Positions 1-6,649 of a stretch of DNA of 24,432 nucleotides are shown here, in pieces. The translations under genes were made by a program, and so were the position numbers. Numbering within the stretch: the stretch's first letter is position 1; every line of letters begins with the position of its first letter. The stretch is taken from NCBI GenBank assembly GCA_900546215.1, contig URCD01000024.1, positions 1-24,432 of the forward strand, given 5' to 3'. The notes under the pieces are model-generated. The model saw only the letters and a program-made list of their open reading frames with translations. It did no database searches and was not told the DNA's origin. Source of the stretch: an uncultured Eubacteriales bacterium. Its GTDB lineage: Bacteria; Bacillota; Clostridia; Lachnospirales; Anaerotignaceae.

Positions 1-567
1 AATTCCAAGCTTATTAAGAAGCTCAACATAAGGCTTTGCTGCCGCAGTTATGCTGGAAGTATCGTTAAACGCAAGCGATGTTCCGGTTGATATTGAATAG
101 TTAAGAGCAAGAGCTCTCCCAAGAAATACAACCATGTCCTCTCTTGTTATTTTGATATCGTTTCCGCCTTCTATAAACTTAGTGAGGTCATATGAGGATA
201 CAATCCCTTTTTCCATGCAGAATGCTATGCCGCGCTTAGCCCATTCAGCAACTCCCTCATTGGTCATTTCCATTGAATATCTGTTTATGCCTGCGTCAGT
301 AACGTCTCCTGAAAAATTTGATTTTAAAACTATGGAGTAAATCAGCTGGGCGGCTTCCGAATAAGTCATATTTTCGCTGCCTCTGAAAACACGCTGATTT
401 TTGCTGTTATAGTCTCCAACCATAAGGCCGCTTTCATATACACTGTTTATGTAGCTTTCCGCCCATTTTAAATTGCTGCCTATGTCAGAAAAAACAGCGC
501 CGTAGCTTATAGTAGAAGCAGCGGTACAAATTGCTGCAGTAATAGCCGTAATGGCATATTTCTTCAT
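1..567 (-). CDS. S-layer homology (SLH) domain protein, N-terminal part only (cut by window edge)
   Basis: Reading from 567 towards 1 gives 189 codons with no stop, so the C-terminus lies outside the window. The protein opens with a signal peptide (MKKYAITAITAAICTAAS, then a cleavable Ser/Gly/Ala stretch). It continues with SLH-type repeats: FSDIGSNLKWAESYINSVYE from about residue 26, a second unit around GVAEWAKRGIAFCMEKGI at about 107-124, and a third beginning with FNDTSS near residue 167. SLH domains bind pyruvylated secondary cell-wall polymers and anchor exported proteins to the wall; that is family knowledge. What the rest of the protein does cannot be seen. The ATG has a good ribosome binding site (AGGGGGAGATTAA). 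A tiny in-frame upstream reading frame ends directly at this ATG. Confidence 0.8.
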   Translation of the reverse strand, partial: MKKYAITAITAAICTAASTISYGAVFSDIGSNLKWAESYINSVYESGLMVGDYNSKNQRVFRGSENMTYSEAAQLIYSIVLKSNFSGDVTDAGINRYSMEMTNEGVAEWAKRGIAFCMEKGIVSSYDLTKFIEGGNDIKITREDMVVFLGRALALNYSISTGTSLAFNDTSSITAAAKPYVELLNKLGI

Positions 568-591
568 TTAATCTCCCCCTATAGTGTTCAT
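568..591 (-). other. Seven-codon upstream ORF directly abutting the SLH gene
   Basis: On the minus strand an ATG at 591-589 opens the frame M-N-T-I-G-G-D-stop. The TAA (570-568) is followed immediately by the ATG of the SLH-domain gene. The mini-ORF has its own ribosome binding site (GAGGGAG at about 605-599, 7-8 nt upstream), and its GGG-GGA codons form the ribosome binding site of the main gene. It could couple or modulate translation initiation. It is too short to judge by coding potential and may be chance. Confidence 0.3.
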
Positions 592-723
592 TAAAAAGCT
601 CCCTCTAAACAAGCTTATGTTCAGAATACGAGCATTATTTCCTGCTTATGATTATATAACAGAAAGTTGTATAATGCACTAAAAAAATAGATTTTAAGAA
701 ATAATTTAAACAAAATATGCAAA
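592..723 (-). promoter_or_regulatory. Upstream region of the SLH gene with a candidate -10
   Basis: This AT-rich gap between the SLH gene and the ftsH terminator holds a minus-strand TATAAT at 656-651. The region 17 bp further upstream (GTGCAT) is a poor -35. The leader would be about 80 nt. No other structure was recognised. Confidence 0.3.
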
Positions 724-764
724 ATAAGGCATTTAAACTCCAACATGTTGTTTAAATGCCTTAT
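724..764 (-). terminator. Intrinsic terminator of ftsH
   Basis: A perfect 15-bp inverted repeat has arms at 724-738 and 750-764 and an 11-nt loop. On the minus strand, a T-rich run (TTATTTTGCATATTTTG) follows the core GGCATTTAAAC stem. It lies 3 nt past the ftsH stop codon, as expected for a rho-independent terminator. Confidence 0.85.
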
Positions 765-766
765 AA

Positions 767-2617
767 CTATTGAATTTCCTTTTTCACTTCATTCAGTATT
801 TCCATAAACTGCTCGCCGGTTATGGTTTCTTCTTCTATAAGAAAAAATGATATTTTATGCAGCGCCTCCATGTTGCCTTTTAAAATGTTGGCAGCCTTTC
901 TATGACAGGACTTTATTATCTCAAGTGCCTCATTATCCGCCTTTGCACCCGTCTCATCAGAGCATATCATTGCCGTTCTTCCGTTAAGGTACATATTAGT
1001 CTCCTTTTCAAGAGCCATCATATCAAATTTTTCACTCATTCCAAATTTTGTAACCATAGACCTTGCGAGCTCTGTTGCACGCTCAATATCATTTGCAGCG
1101 CCGGTCGTTACCGTACCGAATATCAGCTCTTCAGCCGCACGTCCGGCAAGCAGGGTGACTATCTGCTCTGTTATCTCATCCTTAGTCATAAGATATCTCT
1201 CTTCTTCCGGCATCTGCATTGTATAGCCTAATGAGCCCATTGTTCTTGGCACTATAGTTATTTTTTGAACCGGCTGAGTGTTCTTTTGCAGAGCAATAGC
1301 AAGTGCATGTCCAACCTCATGATATGCCACAATTTTCTTTTCATTATCAGTAAGTATTCTGTCCTTCTTTTCCTTGCCGGCAATTACAAGCTCAATCGCT
1401 TCCATTAGGTCACTTTGATTTACCTTTTCCCGGCCCTCTCTTACTGCTCGAAGCGCAGCCTCGTTCACCATATTTGCAAGATCAGCTCCGGCGCAGCCCG
1501 ATGTCCCCAGAGCTACCTGCTTCAAGTCTATGCTTTCAACTGTTTTCACATTTTTTAGGTGGACCCTTAATATGTCCTCTCTGCCTTTAAGGTCGGGTTT
1601 GTCTACAATTACACGCCTGTCAAATCTGCCCGGTCTTAAAAGCGCTTCGTCCAGAACCTCAGGCCTGTTAGTCGCTCCAATTACTACTATTCCCTTTGTA
1701 ACGTCAAATCCGTCCATTTCGCTTAAAAGCTGGTTTAATGTCTGTTCTCTCTCATCGTTTCCGCTGAAGGAGTTTTCCCTGCTTTTGCCGATTGCGTCAA
1801 TCTCGTCAATAAATATAATACAAGGAGCATTGGATACTGCGTCCTTAAACAAATCTCTGACTCTGGATGCGCCAACGCCTACAAACATCTCTACAAAGCT
1901 TGAGCCCGACAAAGAATAAAACGGCACCTTAGCCTCTCCCGCAACAGCCTTGGCAAGCAGTGTTTTTCCAGTACCGGGAGGTCCAACAAGGAGGGCTCCC
2001 CTAGGGAGCTTAGCTCCGATTTCAGTGTATTTTTCCGGCCTGTGCAGGAAATCTACAATTTCTGTCAGCGACTCCTTAGCCTCTTCCTCTCCAGCTACGT
2101 CAGCAAACGTTATGCCTGTTTCCTTTTCAACGTACATTTTAGCGTTGCTTTTTCCAAAGCCTCCGCTCATACGCTTCATGGCAAATCTTACAATAAACAT
2201 TACGGCAACATAGAAGAACATGAGAGGCAGAACAAACTCAACTATAAACGACACTATCGGATTTGTCGTATTGGGAGGAGCATCATATATTACTCCTTTT
2301 TCGTCCAGCTTTTCAAGCAGGCCGGGATTATTAATATAACCTGTATAATATTTGTTCTTTACTCCGTACTTATTTTCCTCATCTTCCTTAAGGCTGAAGT
2401 TTATCATGGAGTTTTTAAACTCAACTTCCTCAACCTTACCTTCATCCAGCATTGTTATAAACTCGCTGTATTTAACCTCTTTAACAGAAGCCATAGACCT
2501 TTTGCTTATAAAATAATTCAATGTCAAAGTAAAAATAAGCGCTATTATAGCTAGAATGAGAAGCGCTTTTTTATCTTTATTTTTCTTATTTCCGCCGTCA
2601 GGATTATTTTCTGGCAT
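767..2617 (-). CDS. ftsH: ATP-dependent zinc metalloprotease FtsH
   Basis: This membrane-anchored AAA+ protease degrades misfolded membrane proteins and regulatory proteins. The 616-residue length is normal. In order: a cytoplasmic N-terminus, TM1 at about 17-38, an extracytoplasmic domain, TM2 at about 121-147, then the AAA module. The AAA module has Walker A GPPGTGKT (212-219), the pore loop FVEMFVG (241-247), Walker B IIFIDEID (267-274) and the second region of homology GATNRPEVLD...RPGRFDRR (314-335). The peptidase has HEVGH (433-437), with the third zinc ligand probably Asp510 in GAANDIERA. The ATG at 2617 has a strong ribosome binding site (AAAGGGGCGGTGAT). A minus-strand TATAAT at 2661-2656 is a possible -10 but has no clear -35, so read-through from the spoIIP side 77 bp upstream is possible. 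In other Firmicutes ftsH often follows tilS-hpt; that context is absent here. Confidence 0.97.
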   Translation of the reverse strand: MPENNPDGGNKKNKDKKALLILAIIALIFTLTLNYFISKRSMASVKEVKYSEFITMLDEGKVEEVEFKNSMINFSLKEDEENKYGVKNKYYTGYINNPGLLEKLDEKGVIYDAPPNTTNPIVSFIVEFVLPLMFFYVAVMFIVRFAMKRMSGGFGKSNAKMYVEKETGITFADVAGEEEAKESLTEIVDFLHRPEKYTEIGAKLPRGALLVGPPGTGKTLLAKAVAGEAKVPFYSLSGSSFVEMFVGVGASRVRDLFKDAVSNAPCIIFIDEIDAIGKSRENSFSGNDEREQTLNQLLSEMDGFDVTKGIVVIGATNRPEVLDEALLRPGRFDRRVIVDKPDLKGREDILRVHLKNVKTVESIDLKQVALGTSGCAGADLANMVNEAALRAVREGREKVNQSDLMEAIELVIAGKEKKDRILTDNEKKIVAYHEVGHALAIALQKNTQPVQKITIVPRTMGSLGYTMQMPEEERYLMTKDEITEQIVTLLAGRAAEELIFGTVTTGAANDIERATELARSMVTKFGMSEKFDMMALEKETNMYLNGRTAMICSDETGAKADNEALEIIKSCHRKAANILKGNMEALHKISFFLIEEETITGEQFMEILNEVKKEIQ

Positions 2618-2694
2618 ATCACCGCCCCTTTCTCACGGATTTTTCCGCTCTGTCTATTATAATATAAAATACGACAATTAAAAGAGGGCAAAAT

Positions 2695-3090
2695 TTAAAT
2701 ATTTATTAAAAACACCCGGTAAACCCATTCATACAACAACCCAACAATAAACCAGAGAGGAGCATAATCCAGTCTGATTACACCCTGTACAGCGTATTGG
2801 CTGGCGCTGTAGTCCCACGGACAGGCAGAATATTTTCTCAAAATCATTCCCGAGGCGTACTCTGCTATAAAAATGCACAGCATATAGGTCACTCCTCTCA
2901 TCGTCCACGGGAGCAGAGTAATCAGATTAATAATCGGCTCAAGAAAAACTCCCATACCGTATATGGGAAACATCCAAAGAGACGATTGTCCCCTCAGTGT
3001 TCTGTCACCTTTTCTGATACTGTTTATGCCTGTCCATAAAACTTCCAGGCCCCAGCCTAGAAAACCGTATAATATAAATCTTAATATCAT
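2695..3090 (-). CDS. Small membrane protein, putative ABC transporter permease of the CmpB/DUF1113 type
   Basis: The 131-residue hydrophobic protein has about four membrane segments (near 2-16, 50-65, 66-82 and 110-128). It carries the signature GFLGWGLEVLWTGINSI followed by LRGQSSLWMFPIYGMGVFLEP. I recognise this pattern from the Pfam 'putative ABC-transporter type IV' (DUF1113) family, which is common in Clostridia. No function is firmly established and no ATPase partner is nearby, so 'transporter' is only a family label. It lies 30 bp downstream of spoIIP on the same strand and is probably co-transcribed with it, which makes a sporulation-time membrane role conceivable. The ATG at 3090 has only a modest ribosome binding site (GGGAAG). 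Confidence 0.75.
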   Translation of the reverse strand: MILRFILYGFLGWGLEVLWTGINSIRKGDRTLRGQSSLWMFPIYGMGVFLEPIINLITLLPWTMRGVTYMLCIFIAEYASGMILRKYSACPWDYSASQYAVQGVIRLDYAPLWFIVGLLYEWVYRVFLINI

Positions 3091-3120
3091 ACATTCAGTC
3101 TTCCCAGGCCGATAGTGAAA

Positions 3121-4209
3121 TTATGTATTCTTGTTTATTACATTAACCAAAATTTCCGCCAGTGGTTCCATTGCGTTCATTGCCTCATCCTTCGTGTTGG
3201 TCTGCGCTCCTACCTCAACCAAAAGTGATTTGGGAAGCATATTAAGGCTGTATCTGTACGCATTTAAATAGTTTCTTCTTACAAATCCGGGAAAAAGCTT
3301 ATCACCGGCGTACTTCATATTAAAGCTGAAAGCAAGATTTTGTTCAAGATTGGGGTTTTCAAGCCCGGCTGTGGGAATAAGGTTTCCGTTATCATACACT
3401 CTGCATAAACCGTTAAAAAACATTATTTGTGCCGTCTGCTTGCCGTTTACCTCTGTTACCAGCTTTTTTGTATCATCACCTATACCGTCTCTGTGCAGGT
3501 CAATTGCTATTTCTATAGAAGGATTATCCTTCAAAATTTTTTCTATAACAGGCTCCATACGTTCATAGGCTCCGGTAGTCGTCATCTTAGAGTCTACATA
3601 GTCAAAGCTCTCTGTACAGTGCATAGTCTCAATTCCGTAGTCGTTTTCAAGTATTTCCTTAAGATGCTCTCCTACTCCCACAATTCCTTCCTCTTTTCCA
3701 AGCGTCATATTGCTGTCAGCAAAGCTCTCATGAGAATGGGTGTGGAAAATAAGTATTTTAGGACCGTCAGTTTCATTATTAAGGGAAAAATCCATATTGA
3801 TGAATTTTTCCCCGTTTATCTCACCGTCCAGCAGGTCTGTACGGGCATCGACTATGTATAAATTCTTTTTCAGGTAATTCACATCCGAATAGTTTAATTT
3901 TTCATCGTCGCTCATCACAAAAAGAGTGCCCGGATCCACCTTGACAGGCTCCTTGTCCTGCCCGCCGCTTTCCAGTTCTTCGCCTTCCTTTGTCCTGGTT
4001 GTAACCCTTTTTTCCTTTTCAGCCGCGTATATCTGGGTCAATGCGTTAAATGTTACTCTGCTTTTTGGCATAACCTCTGAAAGAGCCATACTTTTTAGAA
4101 GCAGGCCGCTGTCCCATGATACGACCGATATTCCAAATATAGCCAGCACTGCAAGGCCAACCATATTTTTTTTGAAAAACAGTCTGTAATTAAAGCTCCA
4201 TCTCTGCAA
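3121..4209 (-). CDS. spoIIP: Stage II sporulation protein P, SpoIIP amidase/endopeptidase
   Basis: SpoIIP works with SpoIID and SpoIIM in the DMP complex. It cleaves peptidoglycan stem peptides at the septum during thinning and engulfment of the forespore. The 362 residues comprise a short cytoplasmic tail, one membrane anchor (about 16-32), a linker, and a C-terminal zinc amidase-type domain. Diagnostic motifs are ILIFHTHSHESF (152-163), IAIDLHRDGIG (234-244) and LLVEVGAQTN (329-338), with the His and Glu residues expected to bind zinc and catalyse. The start is TTG: AGGAGG ends 7 nt upstream, whereas no ATG in frame has a comparable site. It is divergent from ychF. I could not place a convincing SigE, SigF or SigG promoter: a CATACTA on the minus strand at 4229-4223 overlaps the ribosome binding site and is too close to the start. 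Confidence 0.93.
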   Translation of the reverse strand: MQRWSFNYRLFFKKNMVGLAVLAIFGISVVSWDSGLLLKSMALSEVMPKSRVTFNALTQIYAAEKEKRVTTRTKEGEELESGGQDKEPVKVDPGTLFVMSDDEKLNYSDVNYLKKNLYIVDARTDLLDGEINGEKFINMDFSLNNETDGPKILIFHTHSHESFADSNMTLGKEEGIVGVGEHLKEILENDYGIETMHCTESFDYVDSKMTTTGAYERMEPVIEKILKDNPSIEIAIDLHRDGIGDDTKKLVTEVNGKQTAQIMFFNGLCRVYDNGNLIPTAGLENPNLEQNLAFSFNMKYAGDKLFPGFVRRNYLNAYRYSLNMLPKSLLVEVGAQTNTKDEAMNAMEPLAEILVNVINKNT

Positions 4210-4230
4210 ACAATCTCCTCCTTAGTATGC

Positions 4231-4260
4231 GCTCAATTGAGCATTACCCTCAGAGGTAAT
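4231..4260. repeat. Palindrome and adjacent inverted repeat between spoIIP and ychF
   Basis: A perfect 12-bp palindrome GCTCAATTGAGC (4231-4242) is followed at once by ATTACC-N6-GGTAAT (4243-4260). Both lie just upstream of the spoIIP ribosome binding site, in the divergent intergenic region. They could be operator sites. No regulator is known. Confidence 0.3.
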
Positions 4261-4296
4261 ATATTCACGAAACAAACTTTATATTTCAAAATATAT

Positions 4297-4324
4297 TTGT
4301 ACTTATTTAAATTTGTGCTATACT
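4297..4324 (+). promoter_or_regulatory. Candidate housekeeping promoter of ychF
   Basis: The pair TTGTAC (4297-4302), 16-bp spacer, TATACT (4319-4324) lies about 57 bp before the ychF start. The -10 is good and the -35 is weak. Confidence 0.45.
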
Positions 4325-4380
4325 TGTATTTATCCAGCCCCAATATGCGGGCAAAGAACAACGAAAGGACGAAACAAAAT

Positions 4381-5478
4381 ATGAAATTAGGAATAGTGGG
4401 CCTTCCCAATGTGGGAAAGAGCACCCTTTTTAATTCTATGACATCAGGAAAGGCTGAGGCCGCAAATTACCCATTCTGCACAATAGACCCAAATGTCGGT
4501 ATAGTAGCCGTGCCGGACGAGAGAGTTGATAATTTAGCAAAATTATATAACTCCGCAAAAATCACTCCCGCGGTAATTGAATTTGTTGATATAGCAGGTC
4601 TTGTTAAGGGTGCAAGCAAAGGAGAAGGTCTTGGCAATAAATTCTTGTCGCATATAAGGGAAGTAGACGCTATAGTTCATGTAGTAAGATGTTTTGAAGA
4701 TGAAAATGTCGTTCATGTTGACGGAAGCGTGGGACCTGTAAGAGATATTGAAACGATTAATTTAGAGCTAATTTTTTCGGATTTGGAAATTTTAGAGAGA
4801 AGAATTTCAAAGACGGCTAAAGCCGCTCAAGGTGATAAAAGCCTTAAAAAAGAGCTTGTAATCCTTGAAAAGCTTAAAAACGGGCTGGAAAACGGAAAAG
4901 TTGCCCGTCTAATTGAATTTGACGACCCAGATGATAAAGAATTTGCGGACAGTCTTACGCTTCTTACCGCTAAGCCAGTGCTTTACGCTGCCAACGTAAG
5001 CGAGGACGACCTTGCGGACGACGGAGCCAACAACGAGTATGTTAAGCAGGTCAGAGAATACGCGTCTGCCGAGGGTTCAGAAGTATTTGTTCTCTGCGCA
5101 AAAATTGAGGAGGAAATTGCCGAGCTGGACGAAGATGAAAAGAAGGAGTTTCTCGCCGATATGGGCGTAGGTTCCAGCGGACTTGACAGGCTTATCGCAG
5201 CAAGCTACAAGCTTTTGGGTCTTATAAGCTATCTTACAGCCGGTCCTACAGAATCAAGGGCATGGACGATTACAAACGGTACAAAGGCACCTGGAGCCGC
5301 CGGAAAAATTCACAGTGATTTTGAAAGAGGCTTCATTCGCGCAGAGGTTGTAAGCTATGACGACCTGATGAGGCTTGGTTCCTACAATGCCGCTAAAGAG
5401 CAGGGGCTTGTACGTTCTGAGGGAAAAGAATATGTTGTAAAAGACGGAGATGTAATTCTCTTTAGATTTAATGTATAA
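4381..5478 (+). CDS. ychF: Redox-regulated ribosome-associated ATPase YchF (OLA1/Obg-like)
   Basis: YchF is a universally conserved TRAFAC-class P-loop ATPase that binds ribosomes and is linked to translation and stress responses. From this start the protein is 365 residues, the usual family length. It begins with MKLGIVGLPNVGKSTLFNS, containing the P-loop GLPNVGKST (7-15). It continues with the switch region VDIAGLVKGASKGEGLGNKF, a coiled-coil segment in the middle, and a C-terminal TGS domain (about 280-365: AWTITNGTKAPGAAGKIH...GFIRAEVV). The frame is open 48 codons further upstream, but that extension is not family-like and overlaps the promoter. The chosen ATG has GAAAGGA upstream, with rather long spacing. 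The gene is transcribed alone and ends in a terminator shared with the converging lipoprotein gene. Confidence 0.96.
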   Translation: MKLGIVGLPNVGKSTLFNSMTSGKAEAANYPFCTIDPNVGIVAVPDERVDNLAKLYNSAKITPAVIEFVDIAGLVKGASKGEGLGNKFLSHIREVDAIVHVVRCFEDENVVHVDGSVGPVRDIETINLELIFSDLEILERRISKTAKAAQGDKSLKKELVILEKLKNGLENGKVARLIEFDDPDDKEFADSLTLLTAKPVLYAANVSEDDLADDGANNEYVKQVREYASAEGSEVFVLCAKIEEEIAELDEDEKKEFLADMGVGSSGLDRLIAASYKLLGLISYLTAGPTESRAWTITNGTKAPGAAGKIHSDFERGFIRAEVVSYDDLMRLGSYNAAKEQGLVRSEGKEYVVKDGDVILFRFNV

Positions 5479-5520
5479 TAAAAACGGCTTTGATTAAAAA
5501 TCAAAGCCGTTTTTATTATA
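5474..5520. terminator. Bidirectional terminator shared by ychF and the lipoprotein gene
   Basis: A perfect 22-bp inverted repeat has arms at 5474-5495 and 5499-5520 with a 3-nt loop. A GC core (ACGGCTTTGATT) is flanked by A and T runs on both sides, so it works in both directions. The stop codons of both converging genes (5476-5478 plus, 5518-5516 minus) lie inside the arms. Confidence 0.9.
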
Positions 5521-5974
5521 TCGTAGACACGTCGCACTGGGCATCCTCATAGAACGTCACCTGAACAGTAGATTTCATATTAAATCCGTTATATTCCGTT
5601 GTGTTCGACTGGTCGTCAACAACACATATATCGTAAGAAGCCTCGGGGTCAATATTATTCACTGTTATTTTGACCTTAGTCCCATTCTCTATTGGAGCTG
5701 AAATGAGATTGGCACCCCAGTCACCGGCGCCTGAAAGCGCAACATAAATATCCGTTATAGCCGCACCCGTGGAATTGGCAGCATAAAACTGATTATCTGA
5801 TAATTCGGAAATTTCCGATTGTGTTATTTCAGTGATATCCGTATTTTCTTCACTGCCGTTATCAGACTGTACCGTATCTTTATTATCCGCCGCATCATCA
5901 GGTGAGCTGCCGCAGCCTGAAAATGAAAATACCATTGCCGAAGCAATAATAAATGCCAGAATTTTTTTCTTCAT
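5516..5974 (-). CDS. Small lipoprotein of unknown function
   Basis: The 152-residue protein has a clear lipoprotein signal: MKKKILAFIIASAMVFSFSGC, with lipobox F-S-G-C and the lipidated cysteine at 21. An acidic, Asp/Asn/Ser-rich linker follows (about 25-60). The C-terminal domain (about 62-152) is rich in beta strand, with segments such as FYAANSTGAAITDIYVALS and WGANLISAPIENGTKVKI. I have seen this 'strand, G-W-G-N-L, strand' pattern in clostridial lipoproteins without an assigned function. It is probably an extracytoplasmic binding or scaffold module. The ATG has GGAGGGAAC upstream and a strong promoter of its own. It is monocistronic and converges on ychF. Confidence 0.85.
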   Translation of the reverse strand: MKKKILAFIIASAMVFSFSGCGSSPDDAADNKDTVQSDNGSEENTDITEITQSEISELSDNQFYAANSTGAAITDIYVALSGAGDWGANLISAPIENGTKVKITVNNIDPEASYDICVVDDQSNTTEYNGFNMKSTVQVTFYEDAQCDVSTI

Positions 5975-6012
5975 CAGTATCGTTCCCTCCGCTCTCTGTT
6001 TTTAACCTCGCT

Positions 6013-6041
6013 ATTATACTAAAAGCATATTGAAAAGTCAA
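6013..6041 (-). promoter_or_regulatory. SigA-type promoter of the lipoprotein gene
   Basis: On the minus strand, TTGACT (6041-6036), a 17-bp spacer and TATAAT (6018-6013) lie about 40 bp before the ATG. This is nearly the full consensus. Confidence 0.8.
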
Positions 6042-6088
6042 TGTAAGACGCTTTATTTTAACCTTCTCTTAAGGATATCCAATAAGCA

Positions 6089-6117
6089 TAAAAAATACGC
6101 CGTCAGTTAAGACGGCG
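6089..6117 (-). terminator. Intrinsic terminator of the 10160-6129 operon
   Basis: The GC-rich stem CGCCGTC / GACGGCG (arms 6111-6117 and 6098-6104, loop of 6) is followed on the minus strand by TATTTTTTATG. It lies 11 nt past the last gene of the operon. Confidence 0.88.
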
Positions 6118-6128
6118 CATCGCAGATT

Positions 6129-6608
6129 TTATTTCTTTGCAATCTTTTTATTATTTCTGGTCATTTCATAGTCAGGCAAAAGATTTTTCTTAAACATAAC
6201 ATCAAGGTTTTTCAGAACCTCTACCTCAGGCATTCCAATCTCATCTGCAAGCATAGGAACCATATAGACGCCCTCATGCTCCACCTCAAAAATTATCTTT
6301 CTATATATCTTAGCCTTTTTATAGGCCTCATATCCCATTCTGGCAAATACAACTCCGCCTATTCCATACATAGCGCAGAATGCCATATATGAGTCACCAA
6401 GCGCATATGCAATAATAATTGCACCTATCATAAAGACAACGCCGGTTACCATAGATATAGTGCCTAGGTTTAAACATGTCTTTCTGTCATACTGGCCTCT
6501 TCTCCAAATAAGCATAGCGCCTAAAGGCCATAAAAAAGCTGTCACAATCACGATAAATACCCAGCTGCAGTAAAATGGCACCCTAGACTTATTGTTAATT
6601 TCATTCAT
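6129..6608 (-). CDS. Membrane protein with helical C-terminal tail, unknown function
   Basis: From the ATG at 6608 the protein is 159 residues. That start has AAGAGGAG at good spacing; a longer frame up to 6665 would overlap the preceding gene and has no ribosome binding site. There are two pairs of hydrophobic segments (about 13-34 with a WPLGAML turn, and 50-92). A soluble tail of about 60 residues follows: IYRKIIFEVEHEGVY, then VPMLADEIGMPEVEVLKNL, then MFKKNLLPDYEM. The tail resembles the winged-helix/PCI-like pattern 'I..hg...v..LA..iG.s...v.k.L..M...gllp' seen in clostridial membrane proteins; that is a pattern impression only. It is the last gene of the operon, 41 bp after the CARF-nuclease gene. 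I cannot assign a function. Confidence 0.75.
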   Translation of the reverse strand: MNEINNKSRVPFYCSWVFIVIVTAFLWPLGAMLIWRRGQYDRKTCLNLGTISMVTGVVFMIGAIIIAYALGDSYMAFCAMYGIGGVVFARMGYEAYKKAKIYRKIIFEVEHEGVYMVPMLADEIGMPEVEVLKNLDVMFKKNLLPDYEMTRNNKKIAKK

Positions 6609-6649
6609 AATCGTTACTCCTCTTCCCTCTTTCGTTTTGTCCGCTTCGC

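Noticed and set aside
2042..2554. Long open frame antisense to ftsH (about 170 codons)
   Set aside because: Its composition is that of a frame shadow: no ribosome binding site, no recognisable domain, and it lies fully inside a well-supported gene.
4216..4235. CATACTA (minus strand 4229-4223), an exact match to a SigG-type -10 before spoIIP
   Set aside because: The transcript would start at or after the ribosome binding site AGGAGG, leaving almost no leader, and no TGAATA-like -35 lies 17 bp upstream (the nearest is about 32 bp away).
4237..4380. Upstream extension of the ychF reading frame by 48 codons
   Set aside because: The extension covers the promoter and palindromes, is not family-like, and the internal ATG gives exactly the conserved N-terminus.
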